Shown: positions 1-5,656, counted from the first letter of the stretch. The stretch: 7,944 nucleotides of DNA from Oscillospiraceae bacterium (GCA_017537045.1 JAFYLN010000094.1:1-7944); one strand, 5' to 3'. The notes: generated by a model from the sequence alone, not told the origin. Numbers and translations: made by a program.

Positions 1-1389
1 CATCCGCAGGTCCACGCCGTACTCAGTCTTCATGCGGTACTGGAACACTTCCAGCTGCAGAACGCCGACGACACCCACGATGACTTCTTCCATACCGGAG
101 TAAGGAACCTTGAAGATCTGGATGGCACCTTCCTGGGCGATCTGCTCGGTGCCCTTGACGAACTGCTTGCGCTTCATGGAGTCCTTGGCGGACACGCGGC
201 AGAAGTGTTCGGGGGCGAAGGTGGGGATGCCGGAGTAGGTGAATTTCTTGCCGGAGACGGTGATGGTGTCGCCGATGGAGAAGATGCCGGGGTCGAACAC
301 GCCGATGACGTCGCCTGCGTAGGCTTCCTCCACGATTTCACGCTCCGCTGCCATCAGCTGCTGAGGCTGGGACAGGCGCATCTTCTTCTTACCCTGAACG
401 TGGTAGTATTCACGGTCACGCTCGAACTTGCCGGAGCAGATACGCATGAAGGCCAGCCGGTCCCGGTGTGCCTTGTTCATGTTTGCCTGGATCTTGAAGA
501 CGAAGGCAGAGAAGTCGGGGCTGAAGGTATCCACAATACCGTCGGAAGAGGTGCGGGGCAGGGGGGGAGGCGTCAGCTTCAGGAAGTTCTCCAGGAAAGG
601 CTCGATGCCGAAGTTAGTCAGGGCGGAGCCGAAGAACACGGGGGACAGCTGGCCGTTGCGGACAGCGTCCAGATCCATTTCGCGGCCGGCGGACAGCAGC
701 TCCACGTCGTCGATCAGCTGTTGGTGCTTGGTCTCGGAGTCCAGAAGTTCAGCGACCTGAGGATCGTACAGGTCGACTTCCAGCTTTTCAGCCTTTGCAC
801 GGCCGTTCAGGCCGGAGAAGAACAGCAGCTGGCTCTTTTCCCGGTCGTAAACGCCCTGGAAGTCCTTGCCGCAGCCGATGGGCCAGTTCATGGCATAGGT
901 CTCGATGCCCAGCTCCCGCTCCACTTCATCCAGCAGATCGAAGGGGTCCTGGGTCTCACGGTCCATCTTGTTGATGAAAGTGAAGATGGGGATGTGACGC
1001 ATGGCGCAGACCTTGAAGAGCTTGCGGGTCTGGGGCTCGACGCCCTTGGCGCCATCGATGACCATGACGGCAGCGTCAGCGGCCATCAGGGTACGGTAGG
1101 TATCCTCGGAGAAGTCCTGATGACCGGGGGTATCCAGAATATTGATGCAGAAACCGTCATACTGGAACTGCATGACGGAAGAAGTGACGGAAATACCACG
1201 CTGCTTTTCGATCTCCATCCAGTCGGAGGTGGCGGCGCGGGAATTCTTCTTACCCTTGACAACACCTGCCTGTGCAATGGCGCCGCCGTACAGCAGGAAT
1301 TTTTCGGTCAGGGTGGTTTTACCGGCATCGGGGTGGGAGATGATGGCGAAGGTCCGGCGGCGGCTGATTTCTTCTACTAAATTGGACAT
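1..1389 (-). CDS. prfC: Peptide chain release factor 3 (RF3), C-terminus missing
   Basis: Cytosolic translational GTPase that removes RF1/RF2 from the ribosome after peptide release. The minus strand reads open for 463 codons from ATG at 1389 to the window edge, against about 529 residues in E. coli RF3, so roughly 65 C-terminal residues lie outside. G1 is SHPDAGKTT (residues 18-26), the switch region contains EKQRGIS (61-67), G3 is DTPGH (86-90) and G4 is NKMD (140-143). The DAGK form of G1 together with TWPIGCGK-like and FKIQANM segments separates RF3 from EF-G and LepA. The start is set by GGAGGA at 1401-1396, six bases upstream; a second ATG at 1394 is out of frame and too close to it. 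The gene is divergent from the lipoprotein gene. Its leader contains a short ORF and a hairpin over the ribosome binding site, listed separately. Confidence 0.96.
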   Translation of the reverse strand, partial: MSNLVEEISRRRTFAIISHPDAGKTTLTEKFLLYGGAIAQAGVVKGKKNSRAATSDWMEIEKQRGISVTSSVMQFQYDGFCINILDTPGHQDFSEDTYRTLMAADAAVMVIDGAKGVEPQTRKLFKVCAMRHIPIFTFINKMDRETQDPFDLLDEVERELGIETYAMNWPIGCGKDFQGVYDREKSQLLFFSGLNGRAKAEKLEVDLYDPQVAELLDSETKHQQLIDDVELLSAGREMDLDAVRNGQLSPVFFGSALTNFGIEPFLENFLKLTPPPLPRTSSDGIVDTFSPDFSAFVFKIQANMNKAHRDRLAFMRICSGKFERDREYYHVQGKKKMRLSQPQQLMAAEREIVEEAYAGDVIGVFDPGIFSIGDTITVSGKKFTYSGIPTFAPEHFCRVSAKDSMKRKQFVKGTEQIAQEGAIQIFKVPYSGMEEVIVGVVGVLQLEVFQYRMKTEYGVDLRM

Positions 1390-1393
1390 TTCA

Positions 1394-1438
1394 TTTCCTC
1401 CATAAAATTTCTATAACTGTACAGTTCCATGCAGGAAA
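1394..1438 (-). promoter_or_regulatory. Hairpin sequestering the prfC ribosome binding site
   Basis: On the transcript the segment TTTCCTGCATGGAA (1438 to 1425) can pair with TTTTATGGAGGAAA (1407 to 1394). That gives 13 of 14 pairs, including two G-U pairs and one G-G mismatch, around a 17-base loop. The 3' arm contains the whole prfC Shine-Dalgarno GGAGGA, so the folded form should block initiation. The 5' arm begins at the base after the UAG of the upstream ORF, where a terminating ribosome would cover it. A competing local hairpin (AGTTTCC with GGAACT) also uses the 5' arm. The loop region includes most of the perfect palindrome AACTGTACAGTT (1415-1426). Pairing was checked base by base; the regulatory role is inferred. 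Confidence 0.55.
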
Positions 1439-1462
1439 CTACGTTGGACTGTGAAAGAACAT
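1439..1462 (-). CDS. Putative leader peptide MFFHSPT upstream of prfC
   Basis: This is a seven-codon ORF, ATG TTC TTT CAC AGT CCA ACG TAG, in the prfC leader. It is preceded by a good Shine-Dalgarno, GGAGG at 1472-1468, five bases before the ATG. It would start about 34 bases into a transcript made from the predicted prfC promoter. It ends in UAG, which is read by RF1, the factor that RF3 helps recycle, and its stop codon directly abuts the 5' arm of the hairpin hiding the prfC start. That arrangement is typical of translation-attenuation leaders such as those of erm genes. The peptide is too short for any homology argument. Support is the ribosome binding site, the position and the adjoining structure. 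Confidence 0.5.
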   Translation of the reverse strand: MFFHSPT

Positions 1463-1502
1463 AAAAGCCTCCAAAATGGGGATATTTTTATCAAACTAAG
1501 TT

Positions 1503-1531
1503 ATTTTATCATATTTATATATAACTTACAA
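1503..1531 (-). promoter_or_regulatory. Predicted sigma-A promoter for prfC
   Basis: On the minus strand TTGTAA (1531-1526) and TAAAAT (1508-1503) are separated by 17 bases, with a TGA directly before the -10 giving an extended -10. Transcription would begin near 1496, leaving a leader of about 107 bases that includes the short upstream ORF. The surrounding AT-rich tract offers other weaker -35/-10 combinations. Confidence 0.5.
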
Positions 1532-1589
1532 GTGGATTGTAAAATATTTTGAATGGCTGGAAATCGCACCTTTTCTCTTCGTTTGATAC

Positions 1590-1618
1590 TTGTGTTCATA
1601 CCGCAGCCGTGCTATAAT
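1590..1618 (+). promoter_or_regulatory. Predicted promoter of the lipoprotein gene
   Basis: A perfect TATAAT (1613-1618) is preceded by TGC, forming an extended -10, with a weak -35 TTGTGT (1590-1595) at 17-base spacing. The start site would be near 1625, about 36 bases before the ATG. Confidence 0.6.
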
Positions 1619-1660
1619 TTGCTGAGATTTGCAATATTTTAGAAAAGAGGTGCTTTTCCC

Positions 1661-2647
1661 ATGCAAAAAAAGTGTCTGTTTCTTTTCCTTCTAAGTGCTT
1701 TGATGGTTCTGTGCGCCTGTCATAACGAAATGCCCGCGCCGACTGAGCCTGCTGCTACACTGCCCCCCGTCACAGAGCCTGTCCCTACCGAAACGATTCC
1801 ACCGGAGACCATCATGCCATTTACCGGCTGGGCGCAGATCGGTGGCGAAACCGTTTATCTGGATGCTGACATCATCCACACAGGCTGGCTGGAATTGGAA
1901 GAGGGCACTTACTATCTGGATGCCGATGGCCGCAAAACTACCGGTTGGGTCGAACTGGATGGCCGCAGCTTTTATTTCTACGATGACGGCCGCGCTGCAC
2001 AGGGCAAAGTGACCATTGATGAAACCGTATATTATTTTTCCTCCAAGGGTGAGCAGATCCTTTTTGTCAACCGCTGGAATCCGCTTCCCCGGGAATATGC
2101 GCCGGAGGTAGTCGAAGCTGTGGACGGCTGCTATATGTCCGTGGAATGCGCCGAAGCTCTCACTGCCATGCTGACGGATCTCGAGAATGCAGTCGGCACC
2201 GTCGGCCTTCTGAACGGTTACCGCAGCTACACCAAGCAATACAATGCGTTTTATGGAACCATTGAAGGAATGGTGCAGGCAGGAAGAAGCTATAGCTCTG
2301 CCTACTCCATCGTGAAAGATTCTCTGGCGATCCCCGGAACCAGTGAACATCAGCTTGGTCTTGCCGTGGATGTCATGAATCCCAATGACCTGTTTTATGA
2401 CAAGGGAGAAACGGAAGTGATCCTCTGGCTGAAGGAGCATTGCTGGGATTATGGCTTTATCATCCGTTATCCGGAGAATAAATCCCACATTACCGGCATT
2501 ATTTTTGAGCCATGGCACTACCGCTACATCGGCACCGAAATTGCACTGGAGCTGAAAGACAGCGGCCTTTGTCTGGAAGAATATCTGGACCGGCTGACAA
2601 ACGACGGTACCACCTGCGGTGACCCCGCCTCGCTTTTGACGGAATAA
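1661..2647 (+). CDS. Lipoprotein VanY-type D,D-carboxypeptidase with cell-wall-binding repeats
   Basis: Predicted surface zinc peptidase of family M15B that trims the terminal D-Ala from peptidoglycan stem peptides. The 328-residue protein begins with a lipoprotein signal, MQKK plus a hydrophobic core and lipobox L17-C-A-C20; Cys at -2 is unusual. A Pro/Thr-rich linker (about 24-52) follows, then about four aromatic GW-type repeats (56-130) like choline-binding repeats. The catalytic domain (about 140-290) has SEHQLGLAVD (228-237) and EPWH (283-286), which supply the expected zinc ligands H230, D237 and H286 and the catalytic E283. GYRSY (186-190) is the usual substrate-side arginine motif. 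GAGGTG at 1647-1652 lies eight bases before the ATG. A larger paralogue sits at 4203. No van regulators are adjacent, so a housekeeping envelope role is more likely than vancomycin resistance. Confidence 0.88.
   Translation: MQKKCLFLFLLSALMVLCACHNEMPAPTEPAATLPPVTEPVPTETIPPETIMPFTGWAQIGGETVYLDADIIHTGWLELEEGTYYLDADGRKTTGWVELDGRSFYFYDDGRAAQGKVTIDETVYYFSSKGEQILFVNRWNPLPREYAPEVVEAVDGCYMSVECAEALTAMLTDLENAVGTVGLLNGYRSYTKQYNAFYGTIEGMVQAGRSYSSAYSIVKDSLAIPGTSEHQLGLAVDVMNPNDLFYDKGETEVILWLKEHCWDYGFIIRYPENKSHITGIIFEPWHYRYIGTEIALELKDSGLCLEEYLDRLTNDGTTCGDPASLLTE
1826..2050 (+). repeat. Four GW-type cell-wall-binding repeats
   Basis: The encoded units of about 19-20 residues start WAQIGGETVYLDA, WLELEEGTYYLDA, WVELDGRSFYFYD and KVTIDETVYYFSS. 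They share the pattern W-x-x-(I/L)-x5-(Y/F)-(Y/F)-(L/F), and the first three end in a TG or QG that leads into the next unit. The second unit shares WLELEEGTYYL exactly with a unit of the 4203 paralogue. This is the choline-binding/cell-wall-binding repeat type; the actual ligand here is unknown. Confidence 0.8.
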
Positions 2648-2675
2648 CACAGGCTTCTGCCGCAGGTTTCCAAGC

Positions 2676-2704
2676 TTGCTATTTGGACATTCTTATGGTA
2701 AAAT
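2676..2704 (+). promoter_or_regulatory. Predicted promoter of the NUDIX gene
   Basis: TTGCTA (2676-2681) and TAAAAT (2699-2704) are spaced by 17 bases, with TGG before the -10 as an extended element. Transcription would start near 2711, about 27 bases before the ATG. I found no convincing terminator after the lipoprotein gene, so read-through from it is also possible. Confidence 0.5.
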
Positions 2705-2737
2705 CAGGAAGTACACATTGCGAAGGAGGTGAACCCC

Positions 2738-3250
2738 ATGGAATACAATGATATCTATGATAAAAACCGGAATCTGACCGGGCGGGTTCACTGCCGCGGC
2801 AGCCGCTGGAAAGTGGGCGAATACGGTCTCGTCGTGTGCGTGTGGGTCTATGACGGCAAGGGCAATCTGCTGCTGACCCGCCGTGCTCCCGGAAAAAGCT
2901 TTGCCGGAACCTGGGAAAATTCCGGCGGTGCCGCCAAAGCCGGTGAAACCAGCCGGCAGGCCATTGCCCGGGAACTGTTTGAGGAAACCGGCATCCGCGC
3001 CGGCGAAGCGGAATTCGAATTTCTGGGTTCTGACCGCGACCGTAATACCCATTTTGATTTTTACTGTCTGAAACGGCAGACACCGCTTCATGAGATCGTG
3101 CTGCTGCCCGGTGAAACCGATGATGTGCAGTGGGCCAGCATGCAGCAGGTTCGCCAGATGGTCAAAAGCGGTCAGATCTGCCGCATCATCGGCAGGCAGT
3201 TCCGCCGTCAGGAGCCGGATCTGCTGGCACGGCAAACTATACAAGAATGA
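2738..3250 (+). CDS. NUDIX hydrolase, IPP-isomerase-like subfamily
   Basis: Predicted cytosolic hydrolase of a nucleoside-diphosphate-linked substrate (170 residues). The NUDIX box G-x5-E-x7-REUxEExGU is complete at residues 64-86 (G64, E70, R78-E-L-F-E-E-T-G-I86), with all metal-binding glutamates present. The N-terminal pattern DIYDKNRNLTGR and GEYGLVVCVWV followed by LLLTRRAPGK resembles the small bacterial NUDIX group related to isopentenyl-diphosphate isomerase; the exact substrate cannot be read from sequence. The frame extends upstream to GTG at 2729, but that GTG lies inside the Shine-Dalgarno AAGGAGGTG (2723-2731). The ATG at 2738, eight bases after AGGAGG, is therefore preferred. 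The gene lies 90 bases after the lipoprotein gene and has its own candidate promoter. Confidence 0.9.
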   Translation: MEYNDIYDKNRNLTGRVHCRGSRWKVGEYGLVVCVWVYDGKGNLLLTRRAPGKSFAGTWENSGGAAKAGETSRQAIARELFEETGIRAGEAEFEFLGSDRDRNTHFDFYCLKRQTPLHEIVLLPGETDDVQWASMQQVRQMVKSGQICRIIGRQFRRQEPDLLARQTIQE

Positions 3251-3262
3251 GCCGTTTTTTTT
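3229..3262 (+). terminator. Weak possible terminator after the NUDIX gene
   Basis: ACGGC (3229-3233) can pair with GCCGT (3251-3255) around a 17-base loop that includes the stop codon, and eight T residues follow (3255-3262). Only five pairs support it. The stronger terminator at 3346-3390 may end this transcript instead. Confidence 0.3.
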
Positions 3263-3287
3263 GGACAGCTTTCTATCTGGTTTTTTC

Positions 3288-3316
3288 TTGATATTTTTCA
3301 CTTTGCAGGTTACAAT
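3288..3316 (+). promoter_or_regulatory. Strong predicted promoter of the phosphoribosyltransferase gene
   Basis: TTGATA (3288-3293) and TACAAT (3311-3316) are separated by exactly 17 bases. The transcript should start around 3322-3325, at the first base of the leader hairpins. The terminator at 3346-3390 therefore lies inside this gene's own leader and not only behind the NUDIX gene. Confidence 0.65.
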
Positions 3317-3323
3317 GAAAAAA

Positions 3324-3390
3324 AGCGTTTTTCAATTTCTCCGGCAAAAACGCTCTGCCGGAGGAGACTGAGAGCGTTTTTTCTTTTTTT
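3324..3390 (+). promoter_or_regulatory. Putative transcription attenuator with three alternative hairpins
   Basis: Five segments give three overlapping perfect stems. AGCGTTTTT (3324-3332) pairs with AAAAACGCT (3346-3354), 9 pairs. CTCCGGC (3339-3345) pairs with GCCGGAG (3357-3363), 7 pairs, extendable by U-G, U-A and U-G pairs. AAAAACGCTCT (3346-3356) pairs with AGAGCGTTTTT (3371-3381), 11 pairs, running into a T-rich tail (3377-3390). The first and third stems share the same middle strand, and the second interlocks with both, so they cannot all form. The third has the form of an intrinsic terminator, and the first would be an anti-terminator. I recognise no known riboswitch, T-box or PyrR site. 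A plain terminator with chance extra pairing remains possible. Confidence 0.6.
3346..3390 (+). terminator. Intrinsic terminator in the phosphoribosyltransferase leader
   Basis: An 11-pair stem (3346-3356 with 3371-3381) closes a 14-base loop, and a U-rich run TTTTTTCTTTTTTT extends to 3390. It stands 27 bases ahead of the downstream ATG. It would stop NUDIX read-through as well as prematurely terminate transcripts from the 3288 promoter. Confidence 0.7.
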
Positions 3391-3416
3391 GAATTTACTG
3401 CATGGAGGAAGAATCA

Positions 3417-4052
3417 ATGATTGAACTTACCCATCTGCCTATCCGCCGGGGAAAAGTCCCCCTGCGTATTGCCCGCGGCCACTTTGCCACCAACCACTCC
3501 CATATCAATTACTACATCGACATTACCTATCATAAGACCCGCCTGAGCGAAGCAAAGGACATTGCTTACGAACTGGTGTCCCATTTTATCAATGATACCC
3601 CCGTTGATACGATTCTGTGTCTGGATGGCACTGCCGTTCTGGGCACCTGCGTTGCCGAAGAACTGACCAAATCCGGTTTCTGCACCATCAACCAGCATCA
3701 GACGATCTATGTGGTAGAGCCTGAGTACAACGCCAACTCACAGATCATTTTCCGCGACAACATCAAGCCCATGATCCGTAATAAGACGGTTCTGATTCTG
3801 ATGGCATCCGTCACCACCGGCTTTACTGCCAAGCGTTCCATCGAGGCTATCCACTACTACGGCGGCCATGTGGCAGGTGTCGCAGCCGTTTACCGTGCTG
3901 TGGATGAAATTGGCGGCTATCCTGTCCGGTCTGTCTATTCCATTGCTGATATTCCTGATTATGAAAGCTATGACTATCACGATTGCCCCTACTGCAAGCA
4001 GGGTAAGAAGATCGATGCACTGGTCAACAGCTTCGGTTATTCCGCACTGTAA
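3417..4052 (+). CDS. Phosphoribosyltransferase-family protein (orotate PRTase-like annotation group)
   Basis: A 211-residue predicted cytosolic type I phosphoribosyltransferase fold protein. The PRPP-loop region is VLILMASVTTGFT (125-137): the hydrophobic strand and TTG turn match the family, but the two acidic residues normally before it (as in VDDxxTTG) are Met129-Ala130. An upstream block, DTILCLDGTAVLGTCVAEEL (64-83), resembles the strand and helix before the active site in this fold. The C-terminus has CPYCKQGKKIDAL (190-202), a CxxC that might bind metal. I recall similar proteins in gut Clostridia annotated as orotate or generic phosphoribosyltransferases, but the substrate is not evident. 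An in-frame ATG at 3402 overlaps the Shine-Dalgarno GGAGGA (3404-3409); the ATG at 3417 has 7-base spacing and is preferred. Expression is probably controlled by the leader hairpins. Confidence 0.72.
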   Translation: MIELTHLPIRRGKVPLRIARGHFATNHSHINYYIDITYHKTRLSEAKDIAYELVSHFINDTPVDTILCLDGTAVLGTCVAEELTKSGFCTINQHQTIYVVEPEYNANSQIIFRDNIKPMIRNKTVLILMASVTTGFTAKRSIEAIHYYGGHVAGVAAVYRAVDEIGGYPVRSVYSIADIPDYESYDYHDCPYCKQGKKIDALVNSFGYSAL

Positions 4053-4066
4053 CGGGCATAATCCCC

Positions 4067-4104
4067 GCGCTCCCCGGTTCCGGGGAGCGCATTTGCTTTT
4101 ATTT
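4067..4104 (+). terminator. Intrinsic terminator after the phosphoribosyltransferase
   Basis: GCGCTCCCCGG (4067-4077) and CCGGGGAGCGC (4080-4090) are perfectly complementary, in practice a nine-pair stem with a six-base loop. The interrupted T-rich tract ATTTGCTTTTATTT follows. It lies just after the stop at 4052. Confidence 0.85.
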
Positions 4105-4137
4105 ATGAATTCTTAATCTTCTTTTTCATTAAAAAGC

Positions 4138-4166
4138 TTGCCCTTTTTCTGCATTTGCTGTACAAT
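4138..4166 (+). promoter_or_regulatory. Predicted promoter of the large VanY paralogue
   Basis: TTGCCC (4138-4143) and TACAAT (4161-4166) are spaced by 17 bases, putting the transcript start near 4173, about 30 bases before the ATG. A TTGACA at 4176-4181 lacks a matching -10 downstream and is not counted. Confidence 0.55.
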
Positions 4167-4202
4167 AGGTTCGATTTGACAAAATGAGTGAGGAACTTTC
4201 CA

Positions 4203-5621
4203 ATGAAGAAAAGAATCGTTATTCTGGTGGTATGTTTTGTTTTGCTTTGTGCTGCCCTGATCGCGGTTTTCTGGGATCCCATCATCGATTGGCTGCCCAT
4301 TGACCAGAGCAAATGGAAAACCATGAAAACCGGTCAGATCCGCTATCTGGACGAAGACGGTGATCCTGTTTCCGGCTGGTATGAGGTAGAGTCCAATATT
4401 TATTACTTTGATCCCGCCTCCTTTGCCATGCAGACCGGCTGGGTGGATTTAAGCGATGGCCGCTATTATCTGGGCAGCGACGGCATCCGCCGCACCGGCT
4501 GGCAGACCATTGACGGCAAGCGCTTCTATCTGGACGAAAACGGTGCCATGTTCACCGGCTGGCTGGAAACTGACGAAGGTATGCTCTACCTGAACGCACA
4601 AGGCAATCCCCAGTCCGGCTGGGTGGAGCTGGAGGAAGGCACATACTATCTGGATGAAAACAGCATCCGTCAGAGCGGATGGCTGGAACTGGACGAAAAG
4701 CAGTTCTATTTTGATGAAGATGGCCGCCTGCACACCGGATGGCTGGAACTGGAGGAAGGCACATACTATCTGAACGGGGAAGGCAATCCCCTGACCGGCT
4801 GGCAGACTGTGGAAGACAAGGTCTACTATCTGAACGAAGAAGGCATCATGCAGACCGGATGGCTGGAACTGGACGGCAACCGCTACTATCTGTGTGGCGA
4901 CGGCAGCCGCTACACCGGCTGGCTGGACATGGGTGAATATCAATACTACCTCAAAGAAGACGGCACCGCTGCCAAAGGCAGGCTGGATATTGACGGCCAG
5001 ACCCACTACTTCACTTCCACCGGTGCAGAGGTCATACTGGTCAACACATGGAACAAGCTGAGTGAAGATTATGTGCCGGAACTGGTGGACATCCCCTATG
5101 GCCGTGCGTCTGTGGATTGTGCTGATGCACTGCTGAAAATGATAGAAGACTGCACCGCTGCCGGCTGTAGTCCCCAGATCGTCGGCGGCTACCGTGATTA
5201 CGGCGCTCAGAACGCTCTGTTTTACTTCTATTATAATCAGTATAAGGCTGACGGAAAGCCCAACGCCTACACCAGAACCCGGCAGCGTGTGGCACTTGCC
5301 GGTGCCAGCGAGCATCAGCTGGGTCTGGCCTTTGATATTACAGACAAGCGATACCCGCAAAAGTATACCGGAGCGGACAACGCTGTGGAGTGGTTGTCCA
5401 AAAACTGCTGGGAATACGGCTTTATCCTGCGCTACCCCGACGGTAAGACTGATATCACCGGCATTATGAAAGAATCCTGGCATTTCCGCTATGTAGGCGC
5501 GGAACTGGCTATGGAGCTGAAAGACTCCGGCCTGTGTCTGGAAGAATATCTGGACGCTCTGACAAATGACGGTACCACCTGCGGTAACCCTGACGCTGTC
5601 AAAACAGAAGCAGCTGCATAA
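4203..5621 (+). CDS. Membrane-anchored VanY-type D,D-carboxypeptidase with GW-repeat array
   Basis: Predicted surface M15B zinc peptidase (472 residues) acting on peptidoglycan stem peptides. Residues 4-24 form one hydrophobic helix after MKKR. No lipobox is evident, so it is probably an uncleaved anchor with the rest outside. Residues 58-274 are an array of about eleven aromatic GW repeats, then the catalytic domain (about 280-430). SEHQLGLAFD (369-378) and ESWH (424-427) give zinc ligands H371, D378, H427 and catalytic E424; GYRDY (329-333) matches the usual arginine motif. The last 35 residues closely match the 1661 paralogue. The frame extends to GTG at 4188, but GAGGAA (4190-4195) lies seven bases before the ATG at 4203, so that start is preferred. 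It has its own promoter and terminator. Binding to teichoic-acid choline or another wall polymer is inferred from the repeat type. Confidence 0.88.
   Translation: MKKRIVILVVCFVLLCAALIAVFWDPIIDWLPIDQSKWKTMKTGQIRYLDEDGDPVSGWYEVESNIYYFDPASFAMQTGWVDLSDGRYYLGSDGIRRTGWQTIDGKRFYLDENGAMFTGWLETDEGMLYLNAQGNPQSGWVELEEGTYYLDENSIRQSGWLELDEKQFYFDEDGRLHTGWLELEEGTYYLNGEGNPLTGWQTVEDKVYYLNEEGIMQTGWLELDGNRYYLCGDGSRYTGWLDMGEYQYYLKEDGTAAKGRLDIDGQTHYFTSTGAEVILVNTWNKLSEDYVPELVDIPYGRASVDCADALLKMIEDCTAAGCSPQIVGGYRDYGAQNALFYFYYNQYKADGKPNAYTRTRQRVALAGASEHQLGLAFDITDKRYPQKYTGADNAVEWLSKNCWEYGFILRYPDGKTDITGIMKESWHFRYVGAELAMELKDSGLCLEEYLDALTNDGTTCGNPDAVKTEAAA
4374..5024 (+). repeat. Tandem 60-nt repeat array encoding GW cell-wall-binding units
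   Basis: After a first GW at residues 58-59, GW recurs at exactly every 20 residues (79, 99, 119, 139, 159, 179, 199, 219 and 239), so the DNA repeats every 60 bases without an indel. The array ends in degenerate units beginning GR at 259. Typical units read WLELEEGTYYL followed by N/D-x-E/D-G. Some units are far more alike than others (those at 4621 and 4741 share almost all of their first 30 bases), which suggests expansion by unequal exchange. The aromatic, acidic units fit the choline/glucan-binding repeat type. Confidence 0.9.
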
Positions 5622-5628
5622 CGCATTG

Positions 5629-5656
5629 ATCCCGCGCCTTTCGGCGCGGGATTTTT
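5629..5656 (+). terminator. Intrinsic terminator of the large VanY paralogue
   Basis: ATCCCGCGCC (5629-5638) pairs perfectly with GGCGCGGGAT (5643-5652) around the loop TTTC, followed by a run of T ending at 5656. It begins seven bases after the stop codon. Confidence 0.9.

Noticed and set aside
205..1380. Long plus-strand ORF (391 codons) opposite prfC
   Set aside because: It is antisense to a clear RF3 gene, lacks a ribosome binding site, and its low-complexity Gly/Ala/Val/Asp composition is typical of a codon-bias shadow.
1415..1426. Perfect palindrome AACTGTACAGTT as a protein operator
   Set aside because: It lies largely in the loop of the prfC leader hairpin, well downstream of the promoter, and matches no operator I know; RNA structure is the simpler explanation, though a repressor site is not excluded.
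1691..2650. 319-codon minus-strand ORF opposite the lipoprotein gene
   Set aside because: The plus strand encodes a recognisable signal, repeats and zinc motifs; the minus frame has none and no start signals.
3324..3390. Known riboswitch (purine, preQ1, guanidine, PRPP) or PyrR site before the phosphoribosyltransferase
   Set aside because: None of the conserved core sequences of these classes is visible and the leader is too short for most of them.
4121..4136. CTTTTTCATTAAAAAG as a terminator or operator upstream of the VanY paralogue
   Set aside because: An A/T-only stem of six pairs directly after a strong terminator; likely ordinary AT-rich promoter DNA.
4184..4310. Overlapping ORF starting ATG at 4184, just before the VanY paralogue
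   Set aside because: It has no Shine-Dalgarno and runs out of frame into the real gene, which has a good ribosome binding site for 4203.
4449..5483. 344-codon minus-strand ORF with repeated segments
   Set aside because: Its repeats are the reverse complement of the GW array; no independent evidence of coding.
1661..5621. Vancomycin-resistance cluster suggested by two VanY-like proteins
   Set aside because: No ligase, VanH, VanX or two-component regulator is adjacent; M15B carboxypeptidases are common housekeeping envelope enzymes.
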